A program made the translations under genes and the position numbers. A model generated the notes under the pieces. It was not told the origin of the DNA. It did no database searches and saw only the letters and a list, made by a program, of their open reading frames with translations. 64,000 bases of DNA from Motacilla alba alba (Eukaryota > Chordata > Aves > Passeriformes > Motacillidae): the NCBI RefSeq assembly GCF_015832195.1, contig NC_052018.1, forward strand, positions 62,495,666-62,559,665, given 5' to 3'. Position 1 is the stretch's first letter. Each line of letters starts with the position of its first letter. Positions 46,653 to 60,816 of the stretch are shown piece by piece.

Positions 46653-49600
46653 GAAGACTGTGCTTATTTATAAGGATGAGGAAAAAAACTTCAAACCATT
46701 AATCCAACATGGGAAGTGAGATTATTTTCTACACTTATTCTTCCACCACCTCTCTAATTATTAAGCTTTTATTTAACCAATAAAGGAGGAAGTCCAGATT
46801 AACTGGGTTGGATTGCTGCAGCCTTCTACATATGGGCAGATAAGTATCATTCCTGAAGAGAAGACTTAGTCAGGTGAGAACTGGCCCCTGAGGCTATCAC
46901 AGACAGACAGTCTCTACTTCAAAGTAAACATAATACTTTTATTCCCATTGATATCCTAATGCAGAAATAATTTTACAATTACAAAATTCACGATTAATGC
47001 TTTTGCCAGACACAAAATTAGATGAAAGTCATAACCAGAAATGTCTGTGAACTTAAACTATGTATCAATGAGCTAATCACTTCCCTTAATATTTTTCAAA
47101 GGTAAATGTCAGTTTTGACATTTAATCCTGAAGTTCTGTCAGAAAATCAGTCTGTACAGCACTGGTCTCTGGCTTATCAACCACAGAAACTTCCAGAGTC
47201 CTAGTACAAAGTTCCAATTAAAAAAAAAAACACCAAAAAATCTAAGCAAGAATATTTTCTGTATCTGACCTCTCTATTCTTCTGTTCTATTCTTCAAAAA
47301 TGCTTAATGAGATAACACACAATTTTAATGAATGGGAAATATTGTTTGGGTGCGAATAATATGAAGTAATAAGAGAATTGATTTATTCCCCTACAGACTT
47401 GAATATTTTTCTCTAGTAAAAAATAATGATTCCATAAATCAGAAAATGTTCAGTTATTTACCTGTTCCATATTTAGTTCATTTGGAAGGAATGGAAATTT
47501 ACCCTGGCATGTCACAGCACACAGGAGGGAAAATAAGCTTTGGAAAGTAATTATATTGCTAGAATTTTGTGCTTTTATAGGAGGAAGATAACATTCGTCT
47601 TACAGCTTTATTTAAAACTGCATTTTAACTCCAAGAGCAGATGCTGGATGTGGCATGTCAGAACATGTTTAACCTAAGGGTGATAGGAGGAATAGGTTGA
47701 AAACTGTTTTCAGGACATTCCATTTTGAGAATGTGGTGAGCTTTTTGAAGTGGTGAGCTTCAACATGCTCAGTTTATCCTCTTTGTCTCCAGCACTGGTC
47801 TTGGCCAGATCAGGACATTACCAGCTACGTCCTGGCAGGCCACATGCTGGAGCTGGAATAGGCAAATTACAAGTGGCTCCTAAAGGGGAGCAGGCAGTCG
47901 AGGTGAATGGGTTCATTAGCTATGTAAACACGGTGTGTGTAGCTGACCTTCAGTGAAGAAGTCCCTGAACTGATGAGTGCTGCTTGCTGGCACAGTGCAT
48001 TAGGGAATGAATTGCTTTGCGCTGGCATTTTTTCCAAAAGCAGCTGCTCTGTGGTCCAGCCAGAGACAGGCTAGACAGGCATTTGCCTGTTCTTGCCTAG
48101 ATCAGCAGGAGTTCACCACTAATGCTGTAATATAATATTAATTGAGTGAATCTCTTAATGGGGACTGATAACAACTTACTTCAAACTTGCAAATGTATCC
48201 ACAAGGCCAAGCCTTCACTTATCATGCTGTTTCACCCCACCAAAATAAACCCAACATATATCAAAGATGGATTGCAGGTGCAAAGAAGCTTTTTGAGAAA
48301 CATGAGGATGTTCATGTTACTACCAGAAACTGAATGTCACTAATAACATGATAAAGAAATATTTCTTGGACAAATTCTTTTCTTCAGTCATAATCCACCA
48401 CTCAGTCTGGCAAGTTCCATGGGTTTCAGGATGTAGTAAATATCCTACATCAATCTGCTTCCAGAAGATGAAGGAGGTTGTCCTAGCAGGATGCAAGTCT
48501 TACTGCTTGATTTCACGTGCAGTTCTGTTAAAGAGAATGAAGTTCAAAAGGTTGGTTCTGTGTCAAAGCTTTGTGGAAAAAATAAAAAAGCAAGAAAACA
48601 AAGCTTTGTTTATAAAGTTACTTTATAAATACTTGATAAAGTATTTGATATTCATGGAGAATAAAGAAAACAAGGTAAGCAGACAGGTTATTGCATTTAC
48701 CACACTAACGGTTTTGTATTCAACAGCCTTGGCAAAAAGAGAGTCCTCCAAAATAGGAAAACATGGTTTGAGTCCCAGCTGCAGAACAGGAACTTGAGTC
48801 CATCACAGAGATTTGCTCTTCATGGGGCTGTGGGTATTTCTCAGGATCAGTCCAGAAATCCCATTCTGTAGTTAAGAAACTTCTCCGACAGAAAGTACAT
48901 TTTGGAACAGGAGGTATTCTCAGGAAGTGGTGTCTGCAATTAAAATATTCTGGATCACTCCTTTAATTTAACTCTTAGTTAGTGATCATGTGTTGATCAT
49001 GATCATTGTGGTCCTTTTTCTGCTCATTTTTGATGTGGGTTTTGCGAGCATAAAAGGAGCTCAGAACAGTTGCAGAAGGGAAAGATGGGGTCAATTCAGG
49101 TGTAGAAGGATTAAAAATGCAGTGAATAGCTTTCCTACAGCAGTAACAGCTACTGTGAGCAGGAGAATGGAAGTGCCTGTCTGAAGGATGAAAAAACACC
49201 AGAGGTGGAGCTTGAGGCAAATCTTTAATGGTAAGGGGCTACCATGAAAATATGTGATTCATATCTCATCTGCTGAAACTCACACACCTGTTGGTTACAG
49301 TTCACATGAAACCCTGCTACTTTCTCAAAGCCTCACTTATTGCAGAGTCATTTCAGATGCTGCTGCCCTGGTTAATTGCTATCAGATGTGCCATGTGAAA
49401 CTCTGCCAGTTCAGCTAGGTGAAAATCTGGGAATGTAGCACATCCTTTAGATGAAAAGAAAATTCTGGCACACGTGAAATAAGTGAGTGATGCACCAGCT
49501 TGAGTATTTAGAGCAGAGCACAATATGCAAAATCCAAACTGAAACGTTAAGTAACTGAGGATCTAGTATAAAGGCTGAATGAGCAGCATCGAAGTCATAG

Positions 49601-50818
49601 CCCTTGCTCAGTGACATCACTCACCTCTCTCCAGGAAAAATAAAATGTTAGACTAGGGATCCTCACCCAGGAGAGAGCCAGTGGAAAAATATAATGAAGG
49701 GAGAAGAACAGTAAATATCCTAAGAAAGCTAAAAAGCAAAGGGACCTGAGTTCAAAGACAGCACCATCTTCATCATCCAGGAAAAAACCAAAACAATCCA
49801 ACAAACTCCCTCTGGTCTTATATTTCAGTTATTTTACTGATTCATGTTACTGTCTGAAGTAGTAATAGTAGAATGAGAAAAGTTAAGTTTAGAAATGCAG
49901 CACTTCTACCAGGTGACGGATTTTGAAAAAATAAAGTTAATAAACAGAGATAATTTGCAAAATAAAGACTGTTTCAAATGTGTGCCATGTAGTACAAATG
50001 ATCATCGTGTACTCTACTAATCTTGCTATACTTCATATATCTGTATCTATTATTTGCATAACATTTATTCTCTAATAAGGTAAAATTAAAATCTGTATCC
50101 CCAAGAGCTCAGGGAGGTCACCAGTGTGAATTAATCACTAACCAAATAAGAGAGCTGTACTCCAAGGAAATACTGATCAATTCTGATCTGCATATTAATT
50201 GATGGCTCATTCAGGAAAGTGTTAAAAAGCAATTTTCAGCTAGACAAAATGAATTAATTTAGAGGAATTGTTCTTAAGATAGACATAGCTATCCATGTTG
50301 GAAGGGAAAATATCAAAAGTCAAATCTACAAATATACTGGCACAGAAGGGAAAAAGGAAACCACGTCTGCTCTGCAAAGCAAATGCACATGTGTTTCCAT
50401 CATCATATCAAAGAAGGCATACTTCAAAGAAGGGAAGATTTGGGATAGGGATAGATGTATCCTGAAGAATACTACCTAGGAGTGAATATGCAGCAGAAAC
50501 CCCACACAACTAAAAACTGCTAGGTAAAAGGGGCTGAAGTTTAACCAAGCTCTTATCTGCACAAGAGGGCTGCATTTTGAATTGAACAGTTTAATTCTTT
50601 AAAAAAGCACTATTTTGTATTAACTAAACAGACCCAGAAACCCTGAAGGTTTTGTTCCCTGAACTGTATCAAACATAATGTAATTCAGGATTAAATCTTC
50701 AGAACTTTTCAGTCTACTCTACATGACATTGACTCAAATGCTCCTTTAGCCTTCCATCCTGAAAGCCTTGTATTGTGTCCAGGGACTGGCAGAATCAGGT
50801 GGTTTCAGATCAAGAAAA
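46653..50818. other. Non-coding DNA; longest chance frame of the window
   Basis: Contains the longest stop-free frame of the window (48348-48797 plus, 149 codons). It is rich in Lys, Leu, Ile and Ser, with no recognised domain. Such a length is expected about once by chance in 64 kb of AT-rich DNA, so it is not called as a gene. About 47,740-48,130 is less AT-rich and has the texture of a regulatory element. Three adjacent hairpins lie at 48598-48645. Confidence 0.5.
48598..48645. repeat. Three consecutive inverted repeats
   Basis: A 12-base palindrome 'acaaagctttgt' (48598-48609) is followed by 9-bp arms 48609-48617 and 48621-48629 around a 3-base loop, then by 6-bp arms 48628-48633 and 48640-48645. 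Adjacent arms share or overlap by one or two bases. All arms are perfect. Confidence 0.8.
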
Positions 50819-50845
50819 GTGTGTGTGTGTGTGTGTGTGTGTGTG
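50819..50845. repeat. (GT)13 microsatellite
   Basis: Thirteen GT units plus one G. The plus frame at 50775-51014 crosses it and translates to Cys-Val repeats. Confidence 0.97.
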
Positions 50846-53800
50846 CTTCTCTGTGTCTGCTGAGATCAAACCCCTCACAAATGCACACCCCAGAGAGTGC
50901 TGTGTTTTCTCCCTACTTCATACTGAGCTAGTTTCAGCTAAAGACAGTCATCTGCAGCAGCTACAAAGCTTAAAGGAATCCACATCATCTTCAGGGATAT
51001 TTGCATCCACTTAAACCATCAGCAGGCAGAAATGTAGTGTGCGCTACAGAGCACCAAGTTCTTCCATTGCAACAGTCTGCTTGCACAGTGGGATGCTGGG
51101 TGCTGCAACAACATTTGCTTTGTGGCTCTATTTGAGGGATAGCTTCAGGGAAAATCTTTGGCCTTATATAAATTGGAATAAAAATGGGCACTTGGGGCCA
51201 TATAATGTATATCAATGTCAGTAGTCAGTAACAAATCCTGGGCAGAAGATGTAATAGGTTTGCATAGTCTTCTCCCTTCCAGCAATGCATCTTTTCAGGA
51301 CTTGTTGAACTAAGAGGGATCATTGTGTTTGATAGACTTAGATTGGTGCACTAATCATACTCCAAAAAATTATCATGTAGTATTCCAAAACAATTTACAG
51401 TATTTTTACCTCTACAGTACCATATATCAATCAATTTCAGACTGAAAGTTATGCTTTCCATGAAAACTTTGGTTTTAAAACTTCTGCTGGATAATTTCAG
51501 TGAGTGAACATTATTTCCTCAATATTATTTTGCATTGGACTTTGGACCAGTTCTTATTAATTGACAATGTTTTATCTGATTTTCCAATTGCTTTGGACAC
51601 TGGACCCTGTGAAATAGAAAAAGACCCATGATGACATCACTGTTCTCCTCCTCAGGTGGCTTTAACTTAGATGTAGAGAACCTCAGTGGACATTATAAGG
51701 AAAAAAAATTAAGACCTAAATCTCATGTTTCATTTTATTACTCAGTCATTAATGATGTCTGTCTGAATTTTCAATGTCTGCTTTAGTTTTAGCAATTGTA
51801 ATTAACGATGTATCGGCTTCAAACTTTATCATTCCATTTATTCATGGTTCTTTATGAGCTTGTTTAAAATATGATGGAATAGTGCAAGTTTTCACATAGG
51901 TATTTTACAGACCTCCCTGAATGTTGAACTTTAGTGTGAGTTTTGAATGTCTATAGTCTATATCATTTTATCCCTCATAAATTCAACAAATAATGTGGAA
52001 AACTTTCAAAATATATTGAAAGCCGTGCATACTAGAGTAGCAACAACCCAGAGCTCCATTGATGCCTCTAAAAAATGTAATATGTTGGGAGGTTTTTGAG
52101 ATTCAAAAATCCCATTTTTTGGAGAGATTACTTATGTTTACCGAAAACACTTTAACTCTTCACTGGTATATTATGCTTGATTATGAATGATTTGCAATTT
52201 CAGTTTTACCACTTTTAACCAAATTAAATAATATCTCACATTTCCCAGGTAAATCTGGAATCTCTTTTTAAATATCAGCACCACATTATCCTTCTTCCAT
52301 TCCTATACCACTCTGATCTTGAAGTAATATTGCCATGTATAATATTTTGAAAAGATCATTATTCAACAGCTCAAATTGTGCAACTCACAATTCAGAGCCA
52401 AAGGAGCAGAGCAGAATTTGAGACAATAGTGTGACAGAAATACCTTTAAGAAGCAGGGCAGAAATAAGCACATACATATTTCTGCTGCAAAGCTGAGTAG
52501 GATGGCAACTTCTGAAAGAGACACCAGTGTGTGGTGCAAATGTCAAGGTGAAGTATTCACTGTGAAAATGCAGTGAAAATTGCTAGTAGCTTTGTTTCGA
52601 AGATTCTAGGATTCTGTGCTGGAAAGATCAAGTACTTGCCTTGACCCAAAGAAAAAGTTGCAGTCACTTAACAATATCAAAATATTTTCTCTGAGAGTAT
52701 GAACAATACTGCCAAAACATAGCCATGGCATAAGCATCCTTTTATCTCCATGAAATATGAATTCTGTATTTTAAACAGCTAGCTCACAGTAATTTCTCAG
52801 TTTCACCCAAGAATTACCAAATGACTAGATATTTCATGGTTATTCAAGGAAGAAATAGATGTGGGTAAAAAATAATAAAGTCAGACTACCAAAAGCAATA
52901 GTAATCTCAGGGCTTTCAGCAGAGGGGGAAACCACTAGTGCCACAAGGAACCCCAGGGGCAGCTAATAAAAGGATGCCAACAGTTGCCTCACATTAATAT
53001 TCTGGATGCCCAACTTGAATGGAAAAGAGACATTCAAACTACTATCTTCAAACCTTCTCAAATTTTCAGGATTAAAAACATTTATTCCTTTTCCTTGGAA
53101 GAGGAAATGTTTTTCAGATATTGAAACAAGTGAGGCTAACTACATCTACAGAACAGTCTGCCTCCCCACTGAAACTTTGTTTTAGGTTACATCCCAGTAT
53201 TTTAATTTCTTTAATAGACACTACTGTAGGGAATCATTAAAATAAATAGGTAATAATGCATCTAGTGCCAGGAGGAGTTTATCTATGAGTGCTGTAAAAG
53301 TGTCTATTACAGTGAAACTCTATCCTACACCAACAAAAGTACAATTCAGATCAAGTCACTTTCATCTGCAAAGAAATCAGAACTGAATCCAGAATATATT
53401 AGGCTGCTCAGTCACTGAGACATGACAAGCTGTTTACCACTTATAAGAAATCCACTGATCAAAACTATGTAGAATCTTCAGATATAAAGTCCCTGCTGTT
53501 AGCTTTCATTTTTGATATTTGTTAGTTCTGCTTATACAGCTATAACACAAAATAACCTCTTATCATTAACAACGTATTATTTTACTTTACTCCACAATGA
53601 AGTAGCCCAATGTACAGTACGGAGGCTGAGTAACTTTCTTCAAGTACATTGCTGAGACAACCCTAATTAGAAAGCAACAGATTTTAAATCTTTATTTAGG
53701 CTGAAGGATACTAGTGGGCACAGAGCAACAAATAAGGAGCACTAGGTCAAAAAGTGTTTGGAGGGGTTAGGCATGTGACAATTGTGTGAGTCAGATTTCC

Positions 53801-55436
53801 CAGCAGTGGATTTTGTAAATGTGGTTTGGAAATGAGAGCCATTTTGAATGGCTGCCTATCCCACAAGACTGCCCTTTACACAAGGCCTCAGCTCTCCTGG
53901 GCTGTATGTCTTCCCTTCTCTTCTCCTGCAGTTTTTTCCTCCCACTGTTCTGTAGAAGAGTTGCATGCACAACTTGACAACTCAAGATTGAGGATGCTTC
54001 TGAAATCATCTGCGATGCCTGCTGGATATCAGCTACTGCTGTTTGATACTCAACAAATAGAATATTAATCTTTATGCAGCATAGCTGCATAAAGGATCAA
54101 TCAAGTAGGCTGCTGGGGATTAGAAGAGAGAAATTGCAGCCTCGGATCAGAGTTGTTATCCATTTATTCTGGAAAGCTGTCACTGACCAGATGTTTCAGA
54201 GGGAAAGAGAGCCTATGGTACATGGACACTCTAAGTCAGTCAAAATAAGACCAAGGGAATTTAAAATAATATCTTTCTGTGAAGCTGTTAGAAAAGATCT
54301 CTATCCCCCTCTTAAACCACAACCATAATTCAAGATTTCCCTTTCCTCTTTTTGCACAGGAAGAGAAACAGAGATTTATCTGCCATAGCTTGTCTTCCAA
54401 TTATCATTACTTTCTGACAAATAAGAGTCATTATTTAAAACTGCTTATTTCAAATTATATTTTAAAGTGTTCTGTTTCCCTTAAGCAATTATGGATACTT
54501 GAAAAATATTGAGTCTTATTGTAATGGTTTAGATCAAATGAGAAAATGATAGTGATAACACCATATGATTTAGAGATAGGAAGTTCAAACCCAGTGGGAG
54601 GTGTCTTTTAATTCAAAATGCTATTTCTCTCAATAGCAAAAGAATGAATAAATGCTGAAAGGATAATTATATTTATCAACATAAAAATATTGAAATATTC
54701 TTTTGTTCAAGAAGCAAAACAAAATATTCTTTGAAAACAAATTTCTATGAGACTGCCTTCACTGTGAATCTTAAATGATGATAGAAAAGTATTTTGTTAT
54801 CATTTCCTTTATGCTCATGTTCAAATTTATAAGTAATATCTTGAGATTTATTAATTGTCTCACAAATCAAAATATAATGACTAAATTTAACATGTAGAGG
54901 CAGTTTAATTCTTATTTGTATTTAGATTTTGTTATTAAGTGTGAATAAGTGGGCTATAATGCATTTAAAGTATTATTTTAATATGTAATATGTTTTAGAA
55001 ATGCATTTGGTTTACAAATGCTGTACACAATAATTAATATACTTTAGTAAAGGTAGAAAGAGAGCAATTCTGTGACTTCCTTACAGTATGTCATTTGTAA
55101 TTTTGTTTCTTTGCATGTTACAAAAGTCATAGTCATAGTCAAAATCTGTCATGGTCAGGAAGAGAATACCCCTGAGATCTGAGGTCATTCAGTCTCCACA
55201 GTCTGAGACCCAGCCTGTACAAATGGTGCCATTCTCACTGGATAAATCTGGAATTCACTCAAATCTTTATTTCTTAATACAGATATGTTTCTTAATATCA
55301 TCTCCCATACCACCTGAGCACCTAGTGAAAGAAAGGCACCTCTAGATGTTCATGCAAATAGGATAGGGTCAAGGAAACGTGAGGCCAGAAGAATTAATCA
55401 GTAAAAACAATACTGAAAGCTCATGATAAACAATCA
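50846..55436. other. AT-rich non-coding DNA, no gene seen
   Basis: No recognised repeat or exon. Overlapping open frames on both strands at 53791-54090 (80-99 codons) sit in a slightly less AT-rich patch without known motifs. Other frames are at most 84 codons. Confidence 0.55.
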
Positions 55437-56012
55437 ATGCCCTGGTCCTGCTGGCCATCCTACTGCTGATACTGGCCATGATGCCATTGGCCTTGCTCAG
55501 CTGCTGTTGACCAGCATCCCCCGGTCCTTTTCTGCTGGGCAGCTTTCCTGCCACTCTTCCCCAGCCTGTAGCCCTGCCTGGGGGTCCCAGGACAGGACCC
55601 AGCCCTTGGCCTTATTGAACCCAAACCATTGGCTTCAGCCCATCTATCCAGCCTGTCCAGATCCCTCTGCAGAACCTTCCTGCCCTCCAGCAGATCAACA
55701 GTCCTCCCCAAAGAAGTGTCATCCATTAATCTACTGAGGATGTACTTGTTCCCCTTGTCCAGATCAACAAAGATGATCTGGACTGGTCCCAGTACTGAGT
55801 CTTGGAGAACTCTACTAATTCCCAGCTGTTAATAGCTTCATTCACCTCACTTTTGGGCCCAGTCATTCTGTCAGGTTTTAGCTCAAAGAAGACTGCACCT
55901 GTTCAAGCCATGGGCGGACAGCTTTTCCAGGAGAATACAATGGCAATTAGTATCAAAGGCTTTACTGAAGTAAAATTTCATCTCAATCTCCCTAAGAAGT
56001 CTTACAAGAATG
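55437..56012 (-). mobile_element. CR1 LINE reverse transcriptase relic, 3' end missing
   Basis: Minus-orientation CR1 ORF2 fragment of about 575 bp. Read on the minus strand from 56,012, it starts near the palm motif (plus-strand 'aaaggctttactgaagtaaa' is the complement of the codons for the Lys-Ala-Phe part). It passes 'ctttgggcccagtcattctg' and 'gaccagtccagatcatctttg' equivalents. Next come codons reading 'DDTSLGRTVDLLEGRKVLQR' and then 'DLDRLDRWAEAN', a hallmark stretch of CR1 ORF2. It ends near 55,437 with an 'ANGIMASI' stretch. The catalytic Asp-Asp neighbourhood is partly kept, but frameshifts and stops break the frame (open pieces at 55460-55726 and 55369-55554). The C-terminal coding part and 3' UTR are absent, unlike typical CR1 copies, which lose the 5' side. 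Confidence 0.92.
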
Positions 56013-59000
56013 TTACTTGGCCCCATGGTGTTCATTTTTAAAGTGGTTTCAGACTTTGCTACTTCACTGCAAAAGGCCTTTTCTGCCTCATCTACATTAT
56101 CTCTCAGGAAAAAAAAATAAAAAAAAGCAAAACAGTTCCCAAAGGGATGAACACAAGACCAATATGTTTCAAGTTTTCCACTGCAGCTCTATGCTTTCTA
56201 AGTGCTTCTGTACTTTGACATTGTTAACTCTCTCTCAGGCTTCCTGCTCCTGAGGTGTTTCAATCATATTGGAATCAGCCTTCTTGTTCTGCTATCACTG
56301 GATCTTATTTTTCTTTTTCCTACGTGGCCACATCTTCAGTTTTCTGAAGAATACATTTTCAACTGAATAGACTCCATTTCACCCTCTTCAAAAGCTGAAT
56401 TTTTTTTAGCTTTCCTTGTCTTTTTGTTAAGACTTCATGTATTTTATCTAAGACACCAATACTTACATAGTTTAACCCTCTAAATGCTGCCTGCATAGAT
56501 TTCACTCATTTGACTGTATCTTTTAATTTTTTCTTAAAAAGTTTTTTTCAATTTTTCATTTTGTTCTCTCTTTGTAGCAAAAACTATTGCAGAGCATATT
56601 TTGACTTGGTTGCTTTATTAAGAATGTTAGAAGTAAATACATTATAATCATTGACACAATGATAAAATTTTGTACTGAGCTCTGTGCTTTACTAGTTCCT
56701 TTCTTACCTTGTAAATTTACCTGTGAGAATATAATATTGCTCCATTTCAGGTGTCTTAAAATGTATTTTTCCTATTCTGTCTTAATGACTCCATGCTAAT
56801 TTAACTATGTCTCTCTCAGTGGAGCTGAATGCTCCTTGTATTACTTTTTGTTCTGCCTTGATGTGATTTCCCTTAATATGTATTTGCTACTTTCATTCTC
56901 CTGGCTGGCTGATTTATTGTACTGATCTTGTACTGTTTTCATTTGTTCTGTTTGGGATTTGAACCCATAAGGATTTTTTGTTTTCCAGTTAGGCAAAAGA
57001 CATATTTATCTGCTTGACTCTAGGATGCCACCTCTACCAAGAAAAAGGAGTGCCTTGGTCTGAGACCTTCTCCTCCTTATTCCATATCTGCAAAGATATC
57101 TGACTTCTGGGAATAGCTGTCTTCTCATCTTTTTGGAAAATGGCAGTCAAAATTATGGAATATCTAAACAAGCAAAAGACTGTAGGTGTGTTGGTTCCCC
57201 AGTCTGTTCTCCACAGTCCTTTTAAGGGGAAGATTTGAAACTAAATGAAATCCTGAGACACTATTAATATGAAGACCAGGCTTAAGACAGACTAGTTTTC
57301 TTTCTTCATTCTAGATAGACAAGAGAGTATTTCCTTCAAAGCAGAAAGTATTCTTAAGTAGGTATTGTATTTTGTTAAGAACATTTTGATACAAGAAAAG
57401 GTAGTGTCTGCAACAGTACCAAACAGCAGTTTAGCCTCATGACTCAAAAAAATCTTAAGAACTCTGAACACTTCCATGTCAAGTTTTGAAGCAATAATGT
57501 AAGACATGTAAGAGGTAAAAATGTAAGTATAAAATAGAAATATAGAAAATAAATTTTAAAATATACTCAAACCCTCATAATTTTGCAACATTGCAATGCT
57601 ATAATACAAAAAAAAATTTTGATACAGTATATTTTGCTGAACATACTTCTGTGATAGTAAGTAATTTCTAATAATGTCTCTTGAGTAACTTTATCAATGA
57701 TTCATTCAATAAAATTTATCCTGACCATGGGGTCTTAGTCCTGCTTTTGATGTCCTCTCAGGCTGCTACAAGATTATGGCAACAGAAAGCTGGAAGATTG
57801 TTCTCAGTGAAATTATTTGATCACTCCACCAAATTGAGAAAGCTGCCCTTCATGAGGATGCACATGACTTGGAATAATTTAGACCAAGGTGAATTACAAT
57901 GCAATTGTTTTTTCAGTTTGCAGAATAACAAAATGAATGTAGTATGGGGACACAATAAAATTGTGACTCACAGGAAAGCTGGAAAGGTTCATTAAGTGTA
58001 TCATGCTTGGACAAGGAGTGGTTTAGAGAGCCTACTATCCCTAGTGTATGACATGGGTCAATATAGCACCAATTCAGAAATTACACACTTACAAGGATGT
58101 TTTAGAAACCTCCAACACACTGGAACAGAAATATCAAAATGAGTTAAGATAATCCCACTGAAACACTGGAAAAAAGCACAAATCATTCCAGTTGTTCACA
58201 GTAGTCTAAGCATTTTTTTTTGATGCTGTGAAGAAACCTTTCAAAATAGGAAGTGTGTGAGAATGATTAGAATAGGTTTGTAGTGAAGATCTTTCTATAT
58301 TTTTCATCCTTCATCTGAAAAAAAAAAGGAAAAAAGAAGAAATAATCACATATTTACAAAGTGTAGTTGTGGTGTAATTTGAATGCCAGAAAGCTGGTAC
58401 CTAAGTGAGATGTTTGTTTCAATTGTTCCAGCTGTATGTTGCCAATGTAGACTTCAGTTTAATTGCAGGCATTCTTTAAAATAAATAGTTATCTGTCATT
58501 GTCATTCAAAAATGATAAAACATTAAAATAGATGCAACATTCAGCACTACTTAGACAGATCTGAAAACATTTTAAAAGTATCTATCCTGTAGTCTTTAGA
58601 TCACAGAATTTTATGCATTTTCTAGAAAGACCTTGCTGATCAAAATATAAGCCAAATTACACATAAAGTATTTTGAGCTGGTAGAGGAAAAGAGGAGACG
58701 CCTCCTTATTTCCACATTTTCCTGAAATTGGAAATGTTACAGAGATGTTTGTCAGGCTGTGTCATCAGTCAATGAATAGCACAGAGATAGTGAGATATCA
58801 AATGGCATCTTTCCACAAGGGGGAAATCCAGAAGTCTCCAACTGGATATGTAAAGGAAAAGTGGATATGGCATGTTACTTGGCTCTTTAGGAGAGTCATA
58901 TATATAACAAAAATATTCTCTAATGATCAAGAATGACCAAACACCAAATTAAGGGAAGTATCTTTTGGCAACCTATGAAAAAGATCCTTTAAGTGTAGCG

Positions 59001-60791
59001 TATATTACAAGTATAATATACCACAGCATTGTATGAATTTGGTTGTCTGTCAGCCAAATTTAAAATTATCAAATACCTCCCCATCTTTTTTCTTTTTCTT
59101 CTGCGTCTGTACAAAGTTTCTGTGACATAAATTATATTCTGTCTAAATATTTTTCCGCATATTCTTTCCTACATATATACTTGCTAGCCATTGCAGGAGC
59201 AGCTAAAGGACACAGCGTGTGGAGGGACACAACTGAAGATAGTAGAGTCACTCTGTAAATGAAAAAGGTGAAGAGCAGCAGGTCACAGATGCTGCGAGCA
59301 ATAAGTGGATTCATTTGTTGATCATGGGATTTACACAAAATATGTACATCACTCTGGCTTAGTGATTCTGACATGTTGCTCCTTATAGTACCTTATTGTT
59401 GATTTAACCAAGTTTCCTCTGTTGCAGGAACTTTACCTTAAACCATTTTCCCTCAAAAATCAGAAGGAAAAAAAATCTGTTTCCCTGGGTCATTCTTTAT
59501 CTAACCCACCTGCAGATAAAAATATAATGAAGCTTTGCATAATATTTTAGATGCAAGATATACTAAGATAAATTTTGCAACAAAGCAGAACCACTGCTAC
59601 ATCTACCCAGACCTTTTTGTAAAACTGCAGCAGAGAAGGTGTGAGAAAGGTGCTGTCCTTTTCCATATAAACACAAACACTTTCTTATAGCCACAAGTAA
59701 GCTAATATTCATTACCCCTTCGCAACATAATTTATAGCAGCTACTCTCAGGTGGAAATGCTTAGAAATTGAATAGATTCATCACACATCATAGTTTTCAA
59801 ATCATATAATTTAGAAGATGTTTGTGTGATAGGGTTCTAAGGATGACATTTAAGATCTTCTAACTGTGTCTAGGGAGGCTTTTCATTGAGATTGCTTTTC
59901 CTATATCTATCTGATACTATGTGTGCAGTCTGTTTCATTGCAAATAGTGATTGGCCTGTTTGTACAGTACCAGTCATGTTAGACCTGATCTGATTGGAGA
60001 CAAGAAGTGCTCTCTTTACTTTGTGAGTTTCAGGAATAAGTGTTTTTAAAGGTAGGAATGATTTCTCACAACTAGGATAGCCATCAGATCTGCCAATTAA
60101 AGCAGGGAAATCCGGTCTACCTAACTACTCATGGTGTCAGGACAATTTCCCAAGAGGTTTCTTCAGAGCAGTCTGCAGGAAAAAATGCAACCCAGACTGT
60201 TACCCTGTGGAGCATTGTCCCAGTGTGCTCCTCCTGGACTCAACCCAACCTTGCTGTTTACACTGGTATGCCAAGCCCATCTGGTTTCACTAAGTTCCTC
60301 TAGGTTTTACAAGGCTCCAGCCAAATTCTTTGGCTCCAGCTTGCAGAATGCGTTTCCAGGGCAGAGGATCTTTGTCTGCTATCACTTTATGGAAATGGAT
60401 CTCTAGCTATAAAAACAACTCTGAGTCCCCTAGAGGTCCCTCTGCATCCTTAAAAAGCTTAGCTTGGTTCTTTCTTGGATCCTTACACCTGGTATTGAGG
60501 TCAGAGTAGATAGCTTTAGCACTCTAGTATAACTTAAAACTCTATGAAAAGGACCACATGCTTTTTATTCTCTCATAGTTTGGGACTCCAGACTGTGGGA
60601 GTGCATGTCATCTGAAGAATGGAGATACAAATTTTTCAAGACACTTCTAAACCAACATCTCTTCTATCTGGATAACCCAGAAAAGAGTAGGAGCAAATCC
60701 AGTAAGCATCTACTGACTGTTTTTTTCATTCATTCACTCAGTCACTGAGACGGAAGCAAACTTCTAAAAAATAGTAGTCAGCAGTGCCCAC
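56013..60791. other. AT-rich non-coding DNA, no gene seen
   Basis: No recognised repeat or exon. The 104-codon plus frame at 57681-57995 and the 91-codon plus frame at 60131-60406 have mixed, protein-like composition but no domain I know, and neighbouring frames look equally protein-like, which argues for chance. Confidence 0.55.
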
Positions 60792-60816
60792 TTTTTTCTT
60801 TTTTTTTTTTTTTTTT
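60792..60816. repeat. T-rich homopolymer tract
   Basis: Twenty-five bases, all T except one C at position seven. Confidence 0.93.

Noticed and set aside
48348..48797. 149-codon open frame, longest in the window
   Set aside because: By a rough estimate, a frame this long is expected about once in 64 kb of AT-rich DNA over six frames. No domain, no splice or promoter context, and composition follows the local base content.
57681..57995. 104-codon open frame with protein-like residues
   Set aside because: The other two frames of the same strand look equally protein-like in pieces, and no family was recognised.
60131..60406. 91-codon open frame, GC-richer patch
   Set aside because: No recognised domain, no splice-like borders, length within chance.
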